From assembly GCA_902602695.1 (NCBI GenBank), contig CACKRO010000001.1, positions 32,833 to 96,832 on the forward strand: 64,000 nt of DNA, in the 5' to 3' direction. Source of the DNA: an uncultured Alphaproteobacteria bacterium. GTDB taxonomy: Bacteria; Pseudomonadota; Alphaproteobacteria; HIMB59; GCA-002718135. The stretch's first letter is position 1; each line of letters begins with the position of its first letter. Position numbers and translations under genes: made by a program. The notes under the pieces were generated by a model that did no database searches, was not told the origin of the DNA, and saw nothing but the letters and a program-made list of their open reading frames with translations. Positions 17,908 through 31,684 of the stretch are shown here, one piece after another.

Positions 17908-17935
17908 GGCGCTATAAATATAGCGCCACATTTTT
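17908..17935 (+). terminator. Rho-independent terminator after pal
   Basis: A perfect 20-base hairpin, GGCGCTATA and TATAGCGCC around AA, is followed three bases later by a TTTTT run. It is the most GC-rich short element in this AT-rich neighbourhood. It lies 20 bases after the pal stop and should separate tolQRAB-pal from cpoB at least partly. Confidence 0.85.
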
Positions 17936-17962
17936 ATCTCAATTAGAAATTAAAATCGGATA

Positions 17963-18880
17963 ATGTTTAAGTACATACTCACAGTTTTAATTCTATTTTT
18001 TTCGAGCTATACTTTTTCTAATGAAAGTGATCTTACTATTTCCCAACAAATAGAAAGATTACAAAGAGAAGTCTCAGACCTTTCGAAAGAAGTATTTTCA
18101 AACTCACCAAATCAATCAAATGGAACAAATAATGATTTTGTTAAAAATCTTTCTGCTATCGATTTGCGAATATATGATATTGAAAACGATATAAAAAATT
18201 TAACCTCTAATTTAGAGGAATTGTATTTTCAATTAGACGATATTTTTAATAAGTTAGAAAATTTAGAAGTAGTTATTAACAATTTTCAATCAGCTGATTT
18301 AAATAATGTTGCAGTAAATATTGATAAAATTCCAGAAGATAGTTCTGAGGTAGAAAGTAATACTTTAAGTGAAGCAGAAACTGAAAATACACTTGGAACA
18401 CTAAATATCTCAAAAAATACAAATGATACAAATGAACAACTTTTATCTGATGATCAGCAAGCAAATTCTAACGAAGAAGAGCAGATGTTGTCACCAGAAG
18501 ATCAGTTCCAATTAGCGTTTGATAATATTAGAGATAAAAAATGGCAGGATGCCAAAAATTCATTTGAACAGTTTATTTCAGATAATCCTGAAAATCAACT
18601 ATCAGGTTCAGCACATTATTGGCTTGGAGAATTGTATATTCTAGAAAAAAACTATAGAGAAGCAGCACTGATATTTGCAGAAGGTTTCCAAAAATTTCCA
18701 GATAGTATTAAAGCGGCAGAAATGCTTTTCAAACTTTCTCAGTCATTATACCAAGTTGAAAAAACAACTGAGGCTTGTAAAACTATGGAAAAATTAATTA
18801 TTGATTTTCCAAAAAACAAAATAATTCCTCTAACCAAAAAACAAATTGTTGAGTATAATTGCTTAGAAAATAATGAATGA
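17963..18880 (+). CDS. cpoB: Cell division coordinator CpoB / YbgF-like TPR protein
   Basis: A periplasmic protein of 305 residues that ends the Tol-Pal cluster and, in E. coli, coordinates peptidoglycan synthesis with Tol-driven constriction. It has a signal peptide (about 1-19), an N-terminal coiled-coil region (about 25-105), an acidic Asn/Glu/Ser-rich linker and C-terminal tetratricopeptide repeats (QFLAFDNIRDKKWQDAKNSF-like region, then HYWLGELYILEKNYREAAL). Its stop overlaps the tilS start by ATGA. Confidence 0.9.
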   Translation: MFKYILTVLILFFSSYTFSNESDLTISQQIERLQREVSDLSKEVFSNSPNQSNGTNNDFVKNLSAIDLRIYDIENDIKNLTSNLEELYFQLDDIFNKLENLEVVINNFQSADLNNVAVNIDKIPEDSSEVESNTLSEAETENTLGTLNISKNTNDTNEQLLSDDQQANSNEEEQMLSPEDQFQLAFDNIRDKKWQDAKNSFEQFISDNPENQLSGSAHYWLGELYILEKNYREAALIFAEGFQKFPDSIKAAEMLFKLSQSLYQVEKTTEACKTMEKLIIDFPKNKIIPLTKKQIVEYNCLENNE

Positions 18881-19848
18881 AGCTCACAAATAAAGAATTT
18901 ATAAAAAACATAGAAAAAAAATATACTTTTGAAAAAAAACCCTCAGTCGCTGTAGCAGTTTCTGGTGGTCCAGATAGTATGTCATTATTATTCCTTGTAA
19001 ATGCTTTTATAAAATACAAAAAAGGAAACTTGATAGCTTTAATCGTAGATCATCGTATTAGAAAAAATTCTAAAGAAGAAGCAAAATATATTTCTACTTA
19101 CTTGCATAAAAACAACATTACCTCTCAAATTTTAAGTGTAAATAAAGATAATGTGAGTAAGAAAAGTATGAATGAGGCTAGAAATAATCGTTATAATTTA
19201 CTTACAGATTTTTGTATTAAAAATAATATTTTGCATTTATTTATTGCTCATCACAAAGATGATAATTTAGAAACTTTTTTGAATAGAAAGATCGCTGGCA
19301 GTGACTTTTATGGTCTAAAATCAATGTCTGAACTGTCACTTTACAACAAAGTCTTAATGATAAGACCACTTTTAAATTTATCTAAAGATAAATTGATAGA
19401 CTACAATAAGAAAAATAAAATAGAATATATTAATGATCCATCAAATTTTAATTTAGATTATACTCGTCCTTCAATAAGAAATTTTCTTAAAAAGTCTGAC
19501 CAAAAAATAATTAAAGAAATAAATAAAGATTTTGAGAATATACTTTTTTATTCACCATATTTCATTCAAATGATACTTGAGATACTTCTTAAAAATATGG
19601 TTTATGTTGACAGTAACAAAATTTTAGTCGGCCTTGATAATATAAAAAATTTCAATGAAATTATTTCTGAAAATATTATACGAAGAATACATCAATTTTT
19701 ATTTTATGAATCTAACTCTCCCCGATCAAAAAAAACTAGAATCTTAATAAGAGAAATGGAGAAATTAAATTTTAATAATTTTAATCTTAAAGGTATGATT
19801 GTTAAAAAAAATGATGATTTTCTTACCTTTTCAAGAAAATCTGTTTAA
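18877..19848 (+). CDS. tilS: tRNA(Ile)-lysidine synthase
   Basis: Converts the wobble cytidine of tRNA-Ile(CAU) to lysidine using ATP and lysine, allowing AUA decoding. The PP-loop motif SGGPDS is at residues 29-34, with downstream AHHKDDNLETFLNR and DYTRPSIRN blocks. At 323 residues it is shorter than the E. coli enzyme, with a reduced C-terminal region, as is common in small genomes. It overlaps cpoB by four bases and precedes ftsH, a gene pair seen in many bacteria. Confidence 0.92.
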   Translation: MKLTNKEFIKNIEKKYTFEKKPSVAVAVSGGPDSMSLLFLVNAFIKYKKGNLIALIVDHRIRKNSKEEAKYISTYLHKNNITSQILSVNKDNVSKKSMNEARNNRYNLLTDFCIKNNILHLFIAHHKDDNLETFLNRKIAGSDFYGLKSMSELSLYNKVLMIRPLLNLSKDKLIDYNKKNKIEYINDPSNFNLDYTRPSIRNFLKKSDQKIIKEINKDFENILFYSPYFIQMILEILLKNMVYVDSNKILVGLDNIKNFNEIISENIIRRIHQFLFYESNSPRSKKTRILIREMEKLNFNNFNLKGMIVKKNDDFLTFSRKSV

Positions 19849-19872
19849 TTTTCTACAAAACTATTGTGTTTT

Positions 19873-19878
19873 TATAAT
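19873..19878 (+). promoter_or_regulatory. Possible -10 element upstream of ftsH
   Basis: TATAAT lies in the 51-base tilS-ftsH gap, 21 bases before the chosen ftsH ATG. No good -35 is seen at the right spacing, and no sigma-32-like pair is evident. AT-rich sequence makes chance matches likely. Confidence 0.3.
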
Positions 19879-19899
19879 AAATTCCTATGTAATGTAATA

Positions 19900-21807
19900 A
19901 TGAAAAACATAAGTAAAAATGTTGTTCTATGGATAATTATTGGACTTCTTTTAATTGTATTGTTTAATCTATTTCAAGGAAGTTCAAATAATAGAAATAC
20001 ATCAAAGATCTCATTTTCTGACTTCATAGCTGCTACTGAAAATGGTAACGTTTCTGAAGTTAACATAAGTGGTAATATGGTTACAGGATTTTTAGATGAT
20101 GGAAGATCATTTAATACTTATGCACCAAACTATCCTAACTTAGTTGACAAACTTAATGAAAATGGAGTTAAAATAACTGCAGAGCCCTCTGAACGTTCAA
20201 TGCATCCATTGTTAAGTGTTTTATTATCATGGTTTCCTATGTTATTGCTAATTGGTGTTTGGATATTCTTTATGCGTCAAATGCAAGGTGGTGGTGGAAA
20301 AGCCATGGGTTTTGGTAAGTCTAAAGCTAAATTATTAAATGAAGCTGTTGGTAAAGTTACATTTGATGATGTAGCTGGTATAGATGAAGCTAAACAAGAG
20401 CTGGAAGAAGTTGTTGAATTTTTAAAAGACCCATCAAAGTTTTCTAGACTAGGTGGTAAGATACCAAGAGGAGCGCTTCTAGTAGGGCCTCCAGGCACAG
20501 GAAAAACATTGCTTGCAAGAGCAATTGCCGGTGAAGCAAATGTTCCATTCTTTTCTATATCTGGTTCAGATTTTGTTGAAATGTTTGTTGGTGTAGGAGC
20601 AAGTAGAGTTAGGGATATGTTTGAGCAAGGTAAGAAAAATGCACCTTGTATAATTTTTATTGATGAGATTGATGCAGTTGGTCGTCACAGAGGTGCCGGT
20701 CTTGGTGGTGGTAATGATGAAAGAGAACAGACACTTAACCAGCTTCTCGTCGAAATGGACGGTTTTGAGGCTAATGCAGGTGTAATTATTGTTGCTGCAA
20801 CCAATAGGCCTGATGTTTTAGATCCTGCTTTACTAAGGCCAGGTAGATTTGACAGGCAGGTAACTGTTTCAAATCCAGATATATTAGGCAGAGATAAGAT
20901 TTTAAAAGTTCATATAAAAAAGATAAAGGTATCGCCTAAATTTGATTCAAGGATAATAGCTAGAGGTACCCCTGGTTTTTCAGGCGCTGATTTAGCAAAC
21001 TTAGTAAATGAGGCCGCTTTAATGGCGGCGAGAAAAAATAAAAGAATGGTAACTCTTGAGGATTTTGAGTATGCCAAGGATAAAGTAATGCTAGGAGCTG
21101 AAAGAAGATCAATGGTAATGACACAACAAGATAAAGAGATTACAGCATATCATGAAGCAGGTCATGCACTTGCTAATATTCACTCTAAAGAAGCCGAACC
21201 AATTTACAAAAGCTCCATCATCCCCACTGGAAGAGCTCTAGGATATGTTATGTCTCTTCCAGAAAAAGATAAAATTCATCAAAGAAAAGATGAGTTAGAA
21301 GCTAGATTAGTTACTATCGTCGCAGCTAGAATATCAGAGGAAATTATTTTTGGAGAAGATAAAGTCGCTACTGGTGCTGTTGGAGACATCCAACAGGCAA
21401 CAGATCTAGCAAGAAAAATGATAACAGAATTTGGTTTTAGTAAAAAACTAGGTTTCATTAGATACTCAAATAATCAAGAGGAAGTCTTCTTAGGTCACTC
21501 TGTAGCACAATCTAAAAATGTCTCAGACGATACGGCAAAAATTATTGATGCAGAAGTTAAGAGACTTGTTGAAGAGGCCAAGTCAAAGGCGAGAAAAATT
21601 ATTACAGATAATGTTGATCAATTACACATAATAGCTAAAGGTCTTCTTGAATATGAGACACTCACAGGTGCTGAAATTAATGATTTACTAAATGGTATAA
21701 AGCCCTCAAGAGATGAGTTTGGTAACGATATTGATAATAATAAACCGCCTAAAACTTCACCTTCTGTTCCAAAAACTGGTGGTTCTGCTCCTGCTCCTGC
21801 TAACTAA
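19900..21807 (+). CDS. ftsH: ATP-dependent zinc metalloprotease FtsH
   Basis: A membrane-anchored AAA+ protease that degrades membrane and regulatory proteins, including sigma-32 in E. coli. 635 residues from ATG at 19900. An N-terminal helix and a second helix near residue 100 flank a periplasmic domain, followed by Walker A GPPGTGKT (about 195-202), Walker [10 protein letters not shown], the SRH region [19 protein letters not shown] and the zinc site HEAGH (about 418-422). A TTG at 19864 would extend the protein by 12 residues that do not resemble FtsH, so it was not used. The target gene rpoH is in this window. Confidence 0.97.
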   Translation: MKNISKNVVLWIIIGLLLIVLFNLFQGSSNNRNTSKISFSDFIAATENGNVSEVNISGNMVTGFLDDGRSFNTYAPNYPNLVDKLNENGVKITAEPSERSMHPLLSVLLSWFPMLLLIGVWIFFMRQMQGGGGKAMGFGKSKAKLLNEAVGKVTFDDVAGIDEAKQELEEVVEFLKDPSKFSRLGGKIPRGALLVGPPGTGKTLLARAIAGEANVPFFSISGSDFVEMFVGVGASRVRDMFEQGKKNAPCIIFIDEIDAVGRHRGAGLGGGNDEREQTLNQLLVEMDGFEANAGVIIVAATNRPDVLDPALLRPGRFDRQVTVSNPDILGRDKILKVHIKKIKVSPKFDSRIIARGTPGFSGADLANLVNEAALMAARKNKRMVTLEDFEYAKDKVMLGAERRSMVMTQQDKEITAYHEAGHALANIHSKEAEPIYKSSIIPTGRALGYVMSLPEKDKIHQRKDELEARLVTIVAARISEEIIFGEDKVATGAVGDIQQATDLARKMITEFGFSKKLGFIRYSNNQEEVFLGHSVAQSKNVSDDTAKIIDAEVKRLVEEAKSKARKIITDNVDQLHIIAKGLLEYETLTGAEINDLLNGIKPSRDEFGNDIDNNKPPKTSPSVPKTGGSAPAPAN

Positions 21808-21851
21808 TTTAATTACTTCACTTTATTTATATTTTTGAATAAAAGACATAA

Positions 21852-23199
21852 ATGTCTAAAATATTTGGTACCGATGGTATACGGTGCTTAGTTAATGAGG
21901 AACCTCTTTCTGCTGAAACTTGTTTAAAAATTTCAAAAACAGTAGCATTTCTTCTCAAAAAGAAAGATTCTAAAAATAGTAGGGTTGTCATCTGTAAAGA
22001 TACAAGATTATCTGGTTATTTATACGAGCCTCTTGTTACAGCTGGATTTATTTCTATGGGCATGGATGTAATTTTAGTTGGTCCACTTCCAACACCTGCT
22101 GTACCATTGATGATTAAAACTTTAAGAGCTGATATTGGTGTAATGATTACAGCTTCTCATAATACATATGAATATAATGGACTTAAATTTTTTGATAGAA
22201 CTGGAACAAAATTAAGTTCATCAATAGAGCAAAAGGTTGAAAATATAGTTTTAAATAATAAAAAATATTCTAAAGTAACAAACAACACATTAGTATCTGG
22301 AAATGCAATAAGACTAGAAGATGCTTCAGGCAGGTATTCAGAATTTTTAAAGAGTACTTTAAATAAAACATCATCCAAGAAAAAATTAAAAATTGTTTTA
22401 GATTGTGCAAATGGAGCTACTTACAGTATAGCGCCAAATTTATTTTGGGAATTAGGTCATAATGTAATAGCTATAAATAATAATCCTGATGGTTTGAATA
22501 TTAATAAAAATTGTGGCGCAGTTGACGTTAAATCACTTTCAAAAAATGTCATAAAAGAAAAGGCAGATATTGGATTTGCATTTGATGGTGATGGAGATAG
22601 GTTAATAGTTGTAGATGAAGCAGGAAAAGAAGTTGATGGTGATAAGATTATAGGATTGCTATGTAAAAGTTATATAAAACCTAAAAAAAAATCCAATCAA
22701 CATGATGTTATTATAACTGTCATGTCTAACATGGGATTAGAAAATTATCTTACAAATAAATTAAAATTAAATATTAAACGAACAGCTGTTGGAGATATAA
22801 ACGTTATAAATCAAATGAAAAAATCCAAATCTATGATTGGTGGTGAACAATCAGGACATATAATCTTGTCAGAACACTCTAATACTGGCGATGGAATTTT
22901 AGCAGCTCTAAAAATTACTGAAATTTTGATATTAAATAAAAATAAGGCAAGTAAACTTTTTGATTTGTATAATGTTTTTCCTCAAGATAAAATTAACTTA
23001 AGGTATAAAACAAAGAATAACAAACTGTTAAAAATTCTTGATAAGTTAAAAAATGATAAACTATATAATAATAAAAAAATAAGATCTCTTGTTAGGTTAT
23101 CTGGAACTGAACCATTAGTAAGAATACTAGTTGAAGGGCAAGAAATTACAGAGGTTAAAAAGAAGTCTTTAGAAATAAAAAGATTAGTAAGGCCCTATC

Positions 23200-23207
<8 letters not shown>
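21852..23207 (+). CDS. glmM: Phosphoglucosamine mutase
   Basis: Converts glucosamine-6-phosphate to glucosamine-1-phosphate for UDP-GlcNAc, peptidoglycan and LPS. Its 451 residues are full length. The phosphoserine motif TASHN (Ser102), metal loop FDGDGDR, GGEQSGH sugar-binding loop and C-terminal RLSGTEPLVRILVEG phosphate-binding loop are all present. It lies downstream of ftsH, an order seen in many proteobacteria, and overlaps hisZ by eight bases. Confidence 0.96.
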
Positions 23208-26435
<3,228 letters not shown>

Positions 26436-26465
26436 AATACGCCTATATCACAAATAAAATATAAT

Positions 26466-27437
26466 TTAATATTTAAGCAATAATTCAATTAAATTCTTAA
26501 AATCTTCAGGAATTTCAATATCAAAATCCATCCTTTTTTTTGATGTAGGATGATCAAAACCAAGATGATAAGCATGCAATGCTTGTCTTTCAAAATTTTT
26601 TAAAATCATGAATTTATTAAATGTATTTTTATCTTTTCCAAATTGATTAATTTTACTTTTTCCATAAATCTTATCACCAATTATAGGGGAATTTTTAGAA
26701 GTTAAATGAAGTCTAATTTGATGTGTTCTTCCAGTATGTAAATGGCAGTCAACTAAACTAGCTATACCAAAAGTTTTTTCTAATTTAATATCGGTTTTAG
26801 AATATTTTCCAAAACCTTTATTATTTAAACTCATTTTTTTTCTATTTTTTCTATTTCTCTCTATGTACCCTTCAATTGATTGATTATCAGGAGTTCCCCA
26901 AACTATTGCTTTATATCTACGAGATATCGTATGTTTTTTGAATTGTTCGGCTAAATTAATATGAACATTATTATTTTTTGCAACAACAAGAATTCCACTC
27001 GTATCCTTATCTAAACGATGGACTATGCCTGGTCTAGCATTATCATCTAAATTACTTAGTTGATTATTAGTGTAATGCATAAGAGCATTCACGAGAGTGC
27101 CACTTTCATTTCCAGGAGCTGGATGCATTACCAAATTTGGGGGTTTATTTATAATGATTAAATCTTCATCCTCAAAAATAATGTTTAAGTCAATATTTTC
27201 AGCTGCATGTTTTGTTTGTTGTTTTAAGATAATATTTATAGAGTAATTTTCATTTTCTTTAGTTATGTAAGATGGATCTTTAATTTCTTTTTCATCAAGA
27301 CTCACATTACCATTTAATATTAAAGTTTTTATTTGTGTTCTTGAATATCCTTCCAATTTTGAAACGAGAACTTTATCTAATCTTTGTGAACTTAATTGTT
27401 TATTTATAGTTAGTTTAAGATTATAGAATTCACTCAT
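26466..27437 (-). CDS. rluD: RluD-family 23S rRNA pseudouridine synthase
   Basis: An RluA/RluD-family pseudouridine synthase, 323 residues. It has an N-terminal S4-like RNA-binding domain (LDKVLVSKLEGYSRTQIKTLI, about 20-40) and the catalytic motif HRLDKDTSGIL with Asp143; HTGRTHQIRLHL follows. RluD modifies helix 69 of 23S rRNA; the exact target here is inferred. Its ATG overlaps the ATG of the divergent membrane-protein gene within a single CATG. It precedes rpoH. Confidence 0.9.
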   Translation of the reverse strand: MSEFYNLKLTINKQLSSQRLDKVLVSKLEGYSRTQIKTLILNGNVSLDEKEIKDPSYITKENENYSINIILKQQTKHAAENIDLNIIFEDEDLIIINKPPNLVMHPAPGNESGTLVNALMHYTNNQLSNLDDNARPGIVHRLDKDTSGILVVAKNNNVHINLAEQFKKHTISRRYKAIVWGTPDNQSIEGYIERNRKNRKKMSLNNKGFGKYSKTDIKLEKTFGIASLVDCHLHTGRTHQIRLHLTSKNSPIIGDKIYGKSKINQFGKDKNTFNKFMILKNFERQALHAYHLGFDHPTSKKRMDFDIEIPEDFKNLIELLLKY

Positions 27438-27729
27438 GTCTCAAAAAATTCTTAAATTTATTGTAATATTTTTAGGTATATTAATTATTATTTGTTTTTT
27501 TGCTCTTGTTTATGGTTTGTATATAAAAACAACAAAAAAACAAAGTAATTTAGAAACAAATTTTATTGATTACAATTTAAATTTAGAAAAAGGGCATAAA
27601 ATTACAGATATAGATATGATTGATAATAATAGGATTTTATTTACAATAAAAAATAATGATAAAGTTTATGCTTTAATATATGATATAGAAACATCAAATA
27701 TTGTAAAAATAGATACATCCAATGAGTAA
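27436..27729 (+). CDS. Small membrane-anchored protein (DUF6476-like)
   Basis: A 97-residue protein with one N-terminal transmembrane helix (about 7-30) and a hydrophilic domain whose spacing (LEKGHKITDIDM, then ILFTIKNNDKVYALIYDIET) resembles the short alphaproteobacterial proteins called DUF6476, which also sit beside rluD. Function unknown. Its start codon overlaps that of divergent rluD by two bases, and no clear Shine-Dalgarno is seen. The 3' end overlaps xseB by eight bases. Confidence 0.6.
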   Translation: MSQKILKFIVIFLGILIIICFFALVYGLYIKTTKKQSNLETNFIDYNLNLEKGHKITDIDMIDNNRILFTIKNNDKVYALIYDIETSNIVKIDTSNE

Positions 27730-27940
27730 AGATAATAATTTTGAAAATAATTTAAAAAAACTTGAGTCTATTGTAGAGAAATTAGAAAATGGTGAAGTTG
27801 ATTTAGAAGAATCTGTAAAACTTTACGAAGAGGGAATGAATTTAAAAAAAGCATGTGAGGAAAAGTTAAAAAGTATTGAAAGCCAAATTAAAAAAATTAA
27901 GCAAGAAAACAATAAAGTCACAAAAGAAGATTTTAAGTAA
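27722..27940 (+). CDS. xseB: Exodeoxyribonuclease VII small subunit
   Basis: A 72-residue helical protein with the XseB signature FENNLKKLESIVEKLENGEVDLEESVKLYEEGM (about 5-37). It combines with XseA to degrade single-stranded DNA; xseA is not in this window. It overlaps the upstream gene by eight bases. Alphaproteobacteria usually have ispA and dxs after xseB; here tlyA follows within nine bases. Confidence 0.92.
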   Translation: MSKDNNFENNLKKLESIVEKLENGEVDLEESVKLYEEGMNLKKACEEKLKSIESQIKKIKQENNKVTKEDFK

Positions 27941-27949
27941 TTTTCAAAT

Positions 27950-28699
27950 TTGAGTAAAAATCTAAAAATAAGACTTGATCAGCTTTTAATTGATAGAAAC
28001 TTAGCTGAAACAAAATCAAAAGCCCAGTCTATGATTATGGCTGGCCAAGTTTATGTTAATGATAAAATTATTACCAAAAGTGGTAACAGTTTTAATGAAA
28101 ACTCAAAAATAAAAATTAAACAACTTCATCCTCCATGGGTATCAAGAGGTGCATTCAAATTACTCAAAGCGATTGATCATTTTAAGATTGATATTGAAAA
28201 TAAAATTTGTCTAGATATCGGTTCATCAACTGGTGGATTCACAGAAGTTCTATTAAAAAAAAATGCTAAAAAAATATATTCTATTGATGTTGGTACAAAT
28301 CAACTTCATGAAAAATTAAAAAAAGAAAAAAAAATAATTAGTATAGAAAATTTTAACGCTAAATATTTAGATAACTCAATAATTCATGAAAAAATTAATT
28401 TAGTAGTCTGCGATGTTAGTTTCATTAGTCTAACAAAGGTTATAGAACCTAGCCTGAAGCTTTTATCAAGTAAAGCTGAGATTATTTCACTAATTAAGCC
28501 GCAATTTGAGACTAATAAAATAAATTTGAAAAAAGGTATTGTGAAAGATCCACTGATTCATGAACAAGTATGTAATGATATATCGAATTGGTTTAAAAAA
28601 ACAATTAAGACTGAAGTTGTAGGTTTAGTCGAAAGTCCAATAACTGGACCAAAAGGAAATAAAGAATTTTTGATTTATAGTATTTTAAAGAAATCTTAA
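27950..28699 (+). CDS. tlyA: TlyA-family rRNA 2'-O-methyltransferase (hemolysin A family)
   Basis: An S4-domain plus FtsJ-like methyltransferase, 249 residues. The S4 domain is at about 5-60 ([24 protein letters not shown]), followed by the [11 protein letters not shown] linker and SAM motif [15 protein letters not shown] (about 84-98). Characterised TlyA proteins methylate rRNA cytidines, and the family is often mislabelled hemolysin. The start is TTG at 27950, nine bases after xseB. It overlaps convergent aroC by 15 bases. Confidence 0.9.
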   Translation: MSKNLKIRLDQLLIDRNLAETKSKAQSMIMAGQVYVNDKIITKSGNSFNENSKIKIKQLHPPWVSRGAFKLLKAIDHFKIDIENKICLDIGSSTGGFTEVLLKKNAKKIYSIDVGTNQLHEKLKKEKKIISIENFNAKYLDNSIIHEKINLVVCDVSFISLTKVIEPSLKLLSSKAEIISLIKPQFETNKINLKKGIVKDPLIHEQVCNDISNWFKKTIKTEVVGLVESPITGPKGNKEFLIYSILKKS

Positions 28700-29755
28700 A
28701 CAATGATCAGCTATAGTTGTGGCAACCATTGCTTCACCAACAGGAACAGCTCTTATACCAACACATGGATCATGACGACCTTTAGTAGATATTGTTGTTT
28801 CTTTTAATTTTGTATTAATTGTTTTTTTTGTCGATAATATTGAACTTGTCGGTTTTACTACAAATCTAGTAATTAATTCTTGGCCAGTTGTAATGCCCCC
28901 AAGAACTCCACCATTATTATTTGAAAGAAATAAAGGTTTTTTATTTTTAATTCTCATTTCATCAACATTAGAAATTCCAGTTTCATAAACACTGCTAAAC
29001 CCATTTCCCATTTCTACTCCCTTAACAGCATTAATAGACATCAATGCCTTAGCTATATCAGAGTCTATTTTTTCATAAATAGGCTCTCCTAATCCAGCTG
29101 GCAAACCTTTTACTCTAATTTCTATAATGGCACCTAATGAGGAGCCAGATTTTCTTGCAGTTTGTATTTCGTTTTCCCATGTTTTAATAATTTCTTTATC
29201 TGGACTCCAAAAATTATTTTTTAAAATAAAATTATTATTCCAATTATCATAATTAATTTTATGATTACCTATTTGAATTAATGCACCTGTTATTGCAACT
29301 TGATTTTTAATTTTATTTTTTATGATTTTTCTTGCTATAGCACCGGCAGCCACTCTCATCGCAGTTTCTCTAGCACTAGATCTACCGCCACCCCTATAAT
29401 CTCTTATGCCATATTTTTTCCAATATGTGTAATCTGCATGACCTGGTCTAAATTTACTTTTGATATCACCATAATCTTTTGATCTCTGATCTTGATTATA
29501 AATAATTAGTGAAATAGGATGACCTGTTGTTTTTCCTTCAAAAGTTCCAGATAGTATTTCAACTTTGTCCTCTTCTTTTCTTTGAGTTGTAAATTTCGAC
29601 TGACCGGGTTTTCTTTTATCTAAATAAGGCTGAATATCTTTTTCAGTTAAATTTATATTTGATGGAACTCCATCGACAACACAACCAATAGCTTTGCCAT
29701 GGCTTTCTCCCCATGTAGTAAAATTAAAGATTTTTCCTATTGAATTAGAAGTCAT
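28685..29755 (-). CDS. aroC: Chorismate synthase
   Basis: The last step of the shikimate pathway, converting EPSP to chorismate with reduced FMN. Its 356 residues are full length. The signatures [17 protein letters not shown] near the N-terminus, [20 protein letters not shown] in the middle and [21 protein letters not shown] at the end are all present. It overlaps fabI by four bases upstream and tlyA convergently at the 3' end. Confidence 0.97.
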   Translation of the reverse strand: MTSNSIGKIFNFTTWGESHGKAIGCVVDGVPSNINLTEKDIQPYLDKRKPGQSKFTTQRKEEDKVEILSGTFEGKTTGHPISLIIYNQDQRSKDYGDIKSKFRPGHADYTYWKKYGIRDYRGGGRSSARETAMRVAAGAIARKIIKNKIKNQVAITGALIQIGNHKINYDNWNNNFILKNNFWSPDKEIIKTWENEIQTARKSGSSLGAIIEIRVKGLPAGLGEPIYEKIDSDIAKALMSINAVKGVEMGNGFSSVYETGISNVDEMRIKNKKPLFLSNNNGGVLGGITTGQELITRFVVKPTSSILSTKKTINTKLKETTISTKGRHDPCVGIRAVPVGEAMVATTIADHCLRFL

Positions 29756-30579
29756 TTTTTAGAATTTGTAAATTCACCTAATAATTCCGAAACACTTTCA
29801 CTCTCATCAACTGCAACCATTCCTACAGTATGATAGCCACAATCGACATGTTGTATCTCACCAGTAACGGCACTCCCAAGATCACTTAATAGATACAAAG
29901 CAGAATTTCCAACATCTTGCTGATTTACATTTCTTTTAAGCGGAGCATTAAGCTCGTTCCATTTTAGAATAAATCTAAAATCACCTATTCCTGATGCTGC
30001 TAACGTTTTAATTGGGCCAGCACTAATGGCATTTACTCTTATATTTTTTTCTCCCAAATCAACTGCTAAATATCTAACACTTGCCTCTAAAGCTGCTTTT
30101 GCAACTCCCATAACATTATAATGAGGCATAACTTGTTCTGATCCATAATATGTTAAAGTTAAAATTGATCCACCATTATTCATTAAAGGTTCTGCAAGCC
30201 TACAAGCTTCTGTAAAAGAATAACATGATATATGCATAGTTTCTTTAAAATTATCAGAAGATGTATTGTAATATTTACCTCTTAATTCATCTTTGTTGGA
30301 AAAACCAATTCCATGAACAAGAAAATCTAATTCACCCCATTTATTTTTAAGTGTCTCAAAAACATTATTCATACTTTGTGAGTCTGAAACATCACAAGGA
30401 ATAATAGTGTTAGACCCTATTTCTTCTGCAAGTGGCTGAACTCTTTTCTTAAGAGCTTCTCCTTGATAAGTAAGTGCAATTTTTGCTCCCTGTTCTGCTA
30501 ATTTTTTCGCAATACCCCAAGCAATAGATCTATCATTTGCTACTCCCATAATAAGACCCTTTTTATTTTGCATCAACAT
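29752..30579 (-). CDS. fabI: Enoyl-[acyl-carrier-protein] reductase FabI
   Basis: An NADH-dependent short-chain-dehydrogenase-type reductase completing fatty-acid elongation cycles. 275 residues from ATG at 30579. It has [18 protein letters not shown] at the N-terminus, the catalytic Tyr region [22 protein letters not shown] with Tyr and Lys, and [13 protein letters not shown]. The open frame extends 48 codons upstream over AT-rich sequence and into pdxH, which is not credible as protein. ATG at 30573 is an alternative. It diverges from pdxH over about 70 bases. Confidence 0.95.
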   Translation of the reverse strand: MLMQNKKGLIMGVANDRSIAWGIAKKLAEQGAKIALTYQGEALKKRVQPLAEEIGSNTIIPCDVSDSQSMNNVFETLKNKWGELDFLVHGIGFSNKDELRGKYYNTSSDNFKETMHISCYSFTEACRLAEPLMNNGGSILTLTYYGSEQVMPHYNVMGVAKAALEASVRYLAVDLGEKNIRVNAISAGPIKTLAASGIGDFRFILKWNELNAPLKRNVNQQDVGNSALYLLSDLGSAVTGEIQHVDCGYHTVGMVAVDESESVSELLGEFTNSKK

Positions 30580-30647
30580 ATTGTAAATCAGTGTTTTTTT
30601 ATAAATATAGATATATATACTTATAAAAAAATATTCATATCTATAAT

Positions 30648-31253
30648 ATGCAATCAAATCAAAAATTAATAAATTCTGATAAAAAACCAATTGAACTTTT
30701 TCAAGAATGGTTTGAAGAGGCAAAGAAAAGTGAAATCAATGATCCAAATGCTATGAACCTTGCTACTATATCTGCAAACGGCAAACCCAGCTCACGAATT
30801 GTTTTACTTAAATCATATGATGATAAAGGTTTTGTTTTTTACACAAACTCAAATAGTAAAAAAGGTAGAGCAATTCAAGACAACGATAATGTAGCTTTAA
30901 ACTTTCATTGGAAAACACTTCAAAGACAAATAAGAATAGAAGGTAATGTTTCACAAATTTCTAACGCTGAAGCTGATGAATATTATAATTCAAGACCACT
31001 AGGAAGTAGAATAGGAGCTTGGGCTTCATTACAGTCAGAAGAACTAGATGATAGATTGACATTAACTAAAAGAGTAGAAGAATTTGAAAAAAAATTTTCA
31101 AATAATGATGTTCCAAGACCTTCACATTGGAATGGTTACTTAGTAACGCCTGTATTAATTGAATTTTGGCAAGATATGCCATTTAGATTGCATGACAGAC
31201 TTGAATTCCGTATGGAAAATGATGGCTGGGTTACTAGAAAATTATATCCTTAG
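30648..31253 (+). CDS. pdxH: Pyridoxamine 5'-phosphate oxidase
   Basis: An FMN enzyme producing pyridoxal 5'-phosphate, 201 residues. Characteristic blocks are NAMNLATISANGKPSSRIVLLKSYDDKGFVFYTN, a central HWKTLQRQIRIEGN, and the C-terminal FWQDMPFRLHDRLEF. It is divergent from fabI, an arrangement found in other Alphaproteobacteria, and overlaps the convergent nucleotidyltransferase gene by four bases. Confidence 0.96.
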   Translation: MQSNQKLINSDKKPIELFQEWFEEAKKSEINDPNAMNLATISANGKPSSRIVLLKSYDDKGFVFYTNSNSKKGRAIQDNDNVALNFHWKTLQRQIRIEGNVSQISNAEADEYYNSRPLGSRIGAWASLQSEELDDRLTLTKRVEEFEKKFSNNDVPRPSHWNGYLVTPVLIEFWQDMPFRLHDRLEFRMENDGWVTRKLYP

Positions 31254-31684
31254 TTATCTTCTTTCCATTTTTGTAAAATCCATGAACTAGAGTTTGATTT
31301 ATTGTCACCGCCTATACCCCAAAGCAACTCTATGTTATTTTTTTCACAGAATATAGATTCTGGTGTTGTACTATTATTTCTATCACCACCATTTGCAAAT
31401 TTAATAATTGTTTCTGGATATTTATTTTTTACTTTATTTAGCCCATCGATGCATGTTTTATCATGATCATCAAATTCTATAACATCAATAACATTCTTTA
31501 ATTCATTCATTATTATACTTCTTTCTATAAAAGGTAGAAATTCCTTACCCTTCTTTTTTTGAAGCCATAAATCAGAGTTTAATAAAACTACAACTTCACC
31601 ATGTTTGGCAGCATCTTTAATTAATTTAATATGACCACTATGAATTGGATCAAAACCTCCACTGACGACAACTATTTCACGCAT
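31250..31684 (-). CDS. Cytidylyltransferase-like nucleotidyltransferase
   Basis: A 144-residue protein of the HxGH nucleotidyltransferase superfamily. The N-terminal strand-loop VVVSGGFDPIHSGHIKLI (about 5-22) contains His15-x-x-His18, the nucleotide-binding motif shared by RfaE C-terminal, TagD-like and PPAT-like enzymes. FANGGDRN later replaces the usual KGGD-type motif. The transferred group and substrate cannot be told from sequence. It overlaps pyrE by eight bases, suggesting coupled expression. Confidence 0.78.
   Translation of the reverse strand: MREIVVVSGGFDPIHSGHIKLIKDAAKHGEVVVLLNSDLWLQKKKGKEFLPFIERSIIMNELKNVIDVIEFDDHDKTCIDGLNKVKNKYPETIIKFANGGDRNNSTTPESIFCEKNNIELLWGIGGDNKSNSSSWILQKWKEDN

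Noticed and set aside
30580..30723. 48-residue N-terminal extension of fabI
   Set aside because: The extension overlaps the start of divergent pdxH, is rich in Tyr/Ile from AT-rich promoter sequence, and FabI proteins begin close to GLIMGVAND.
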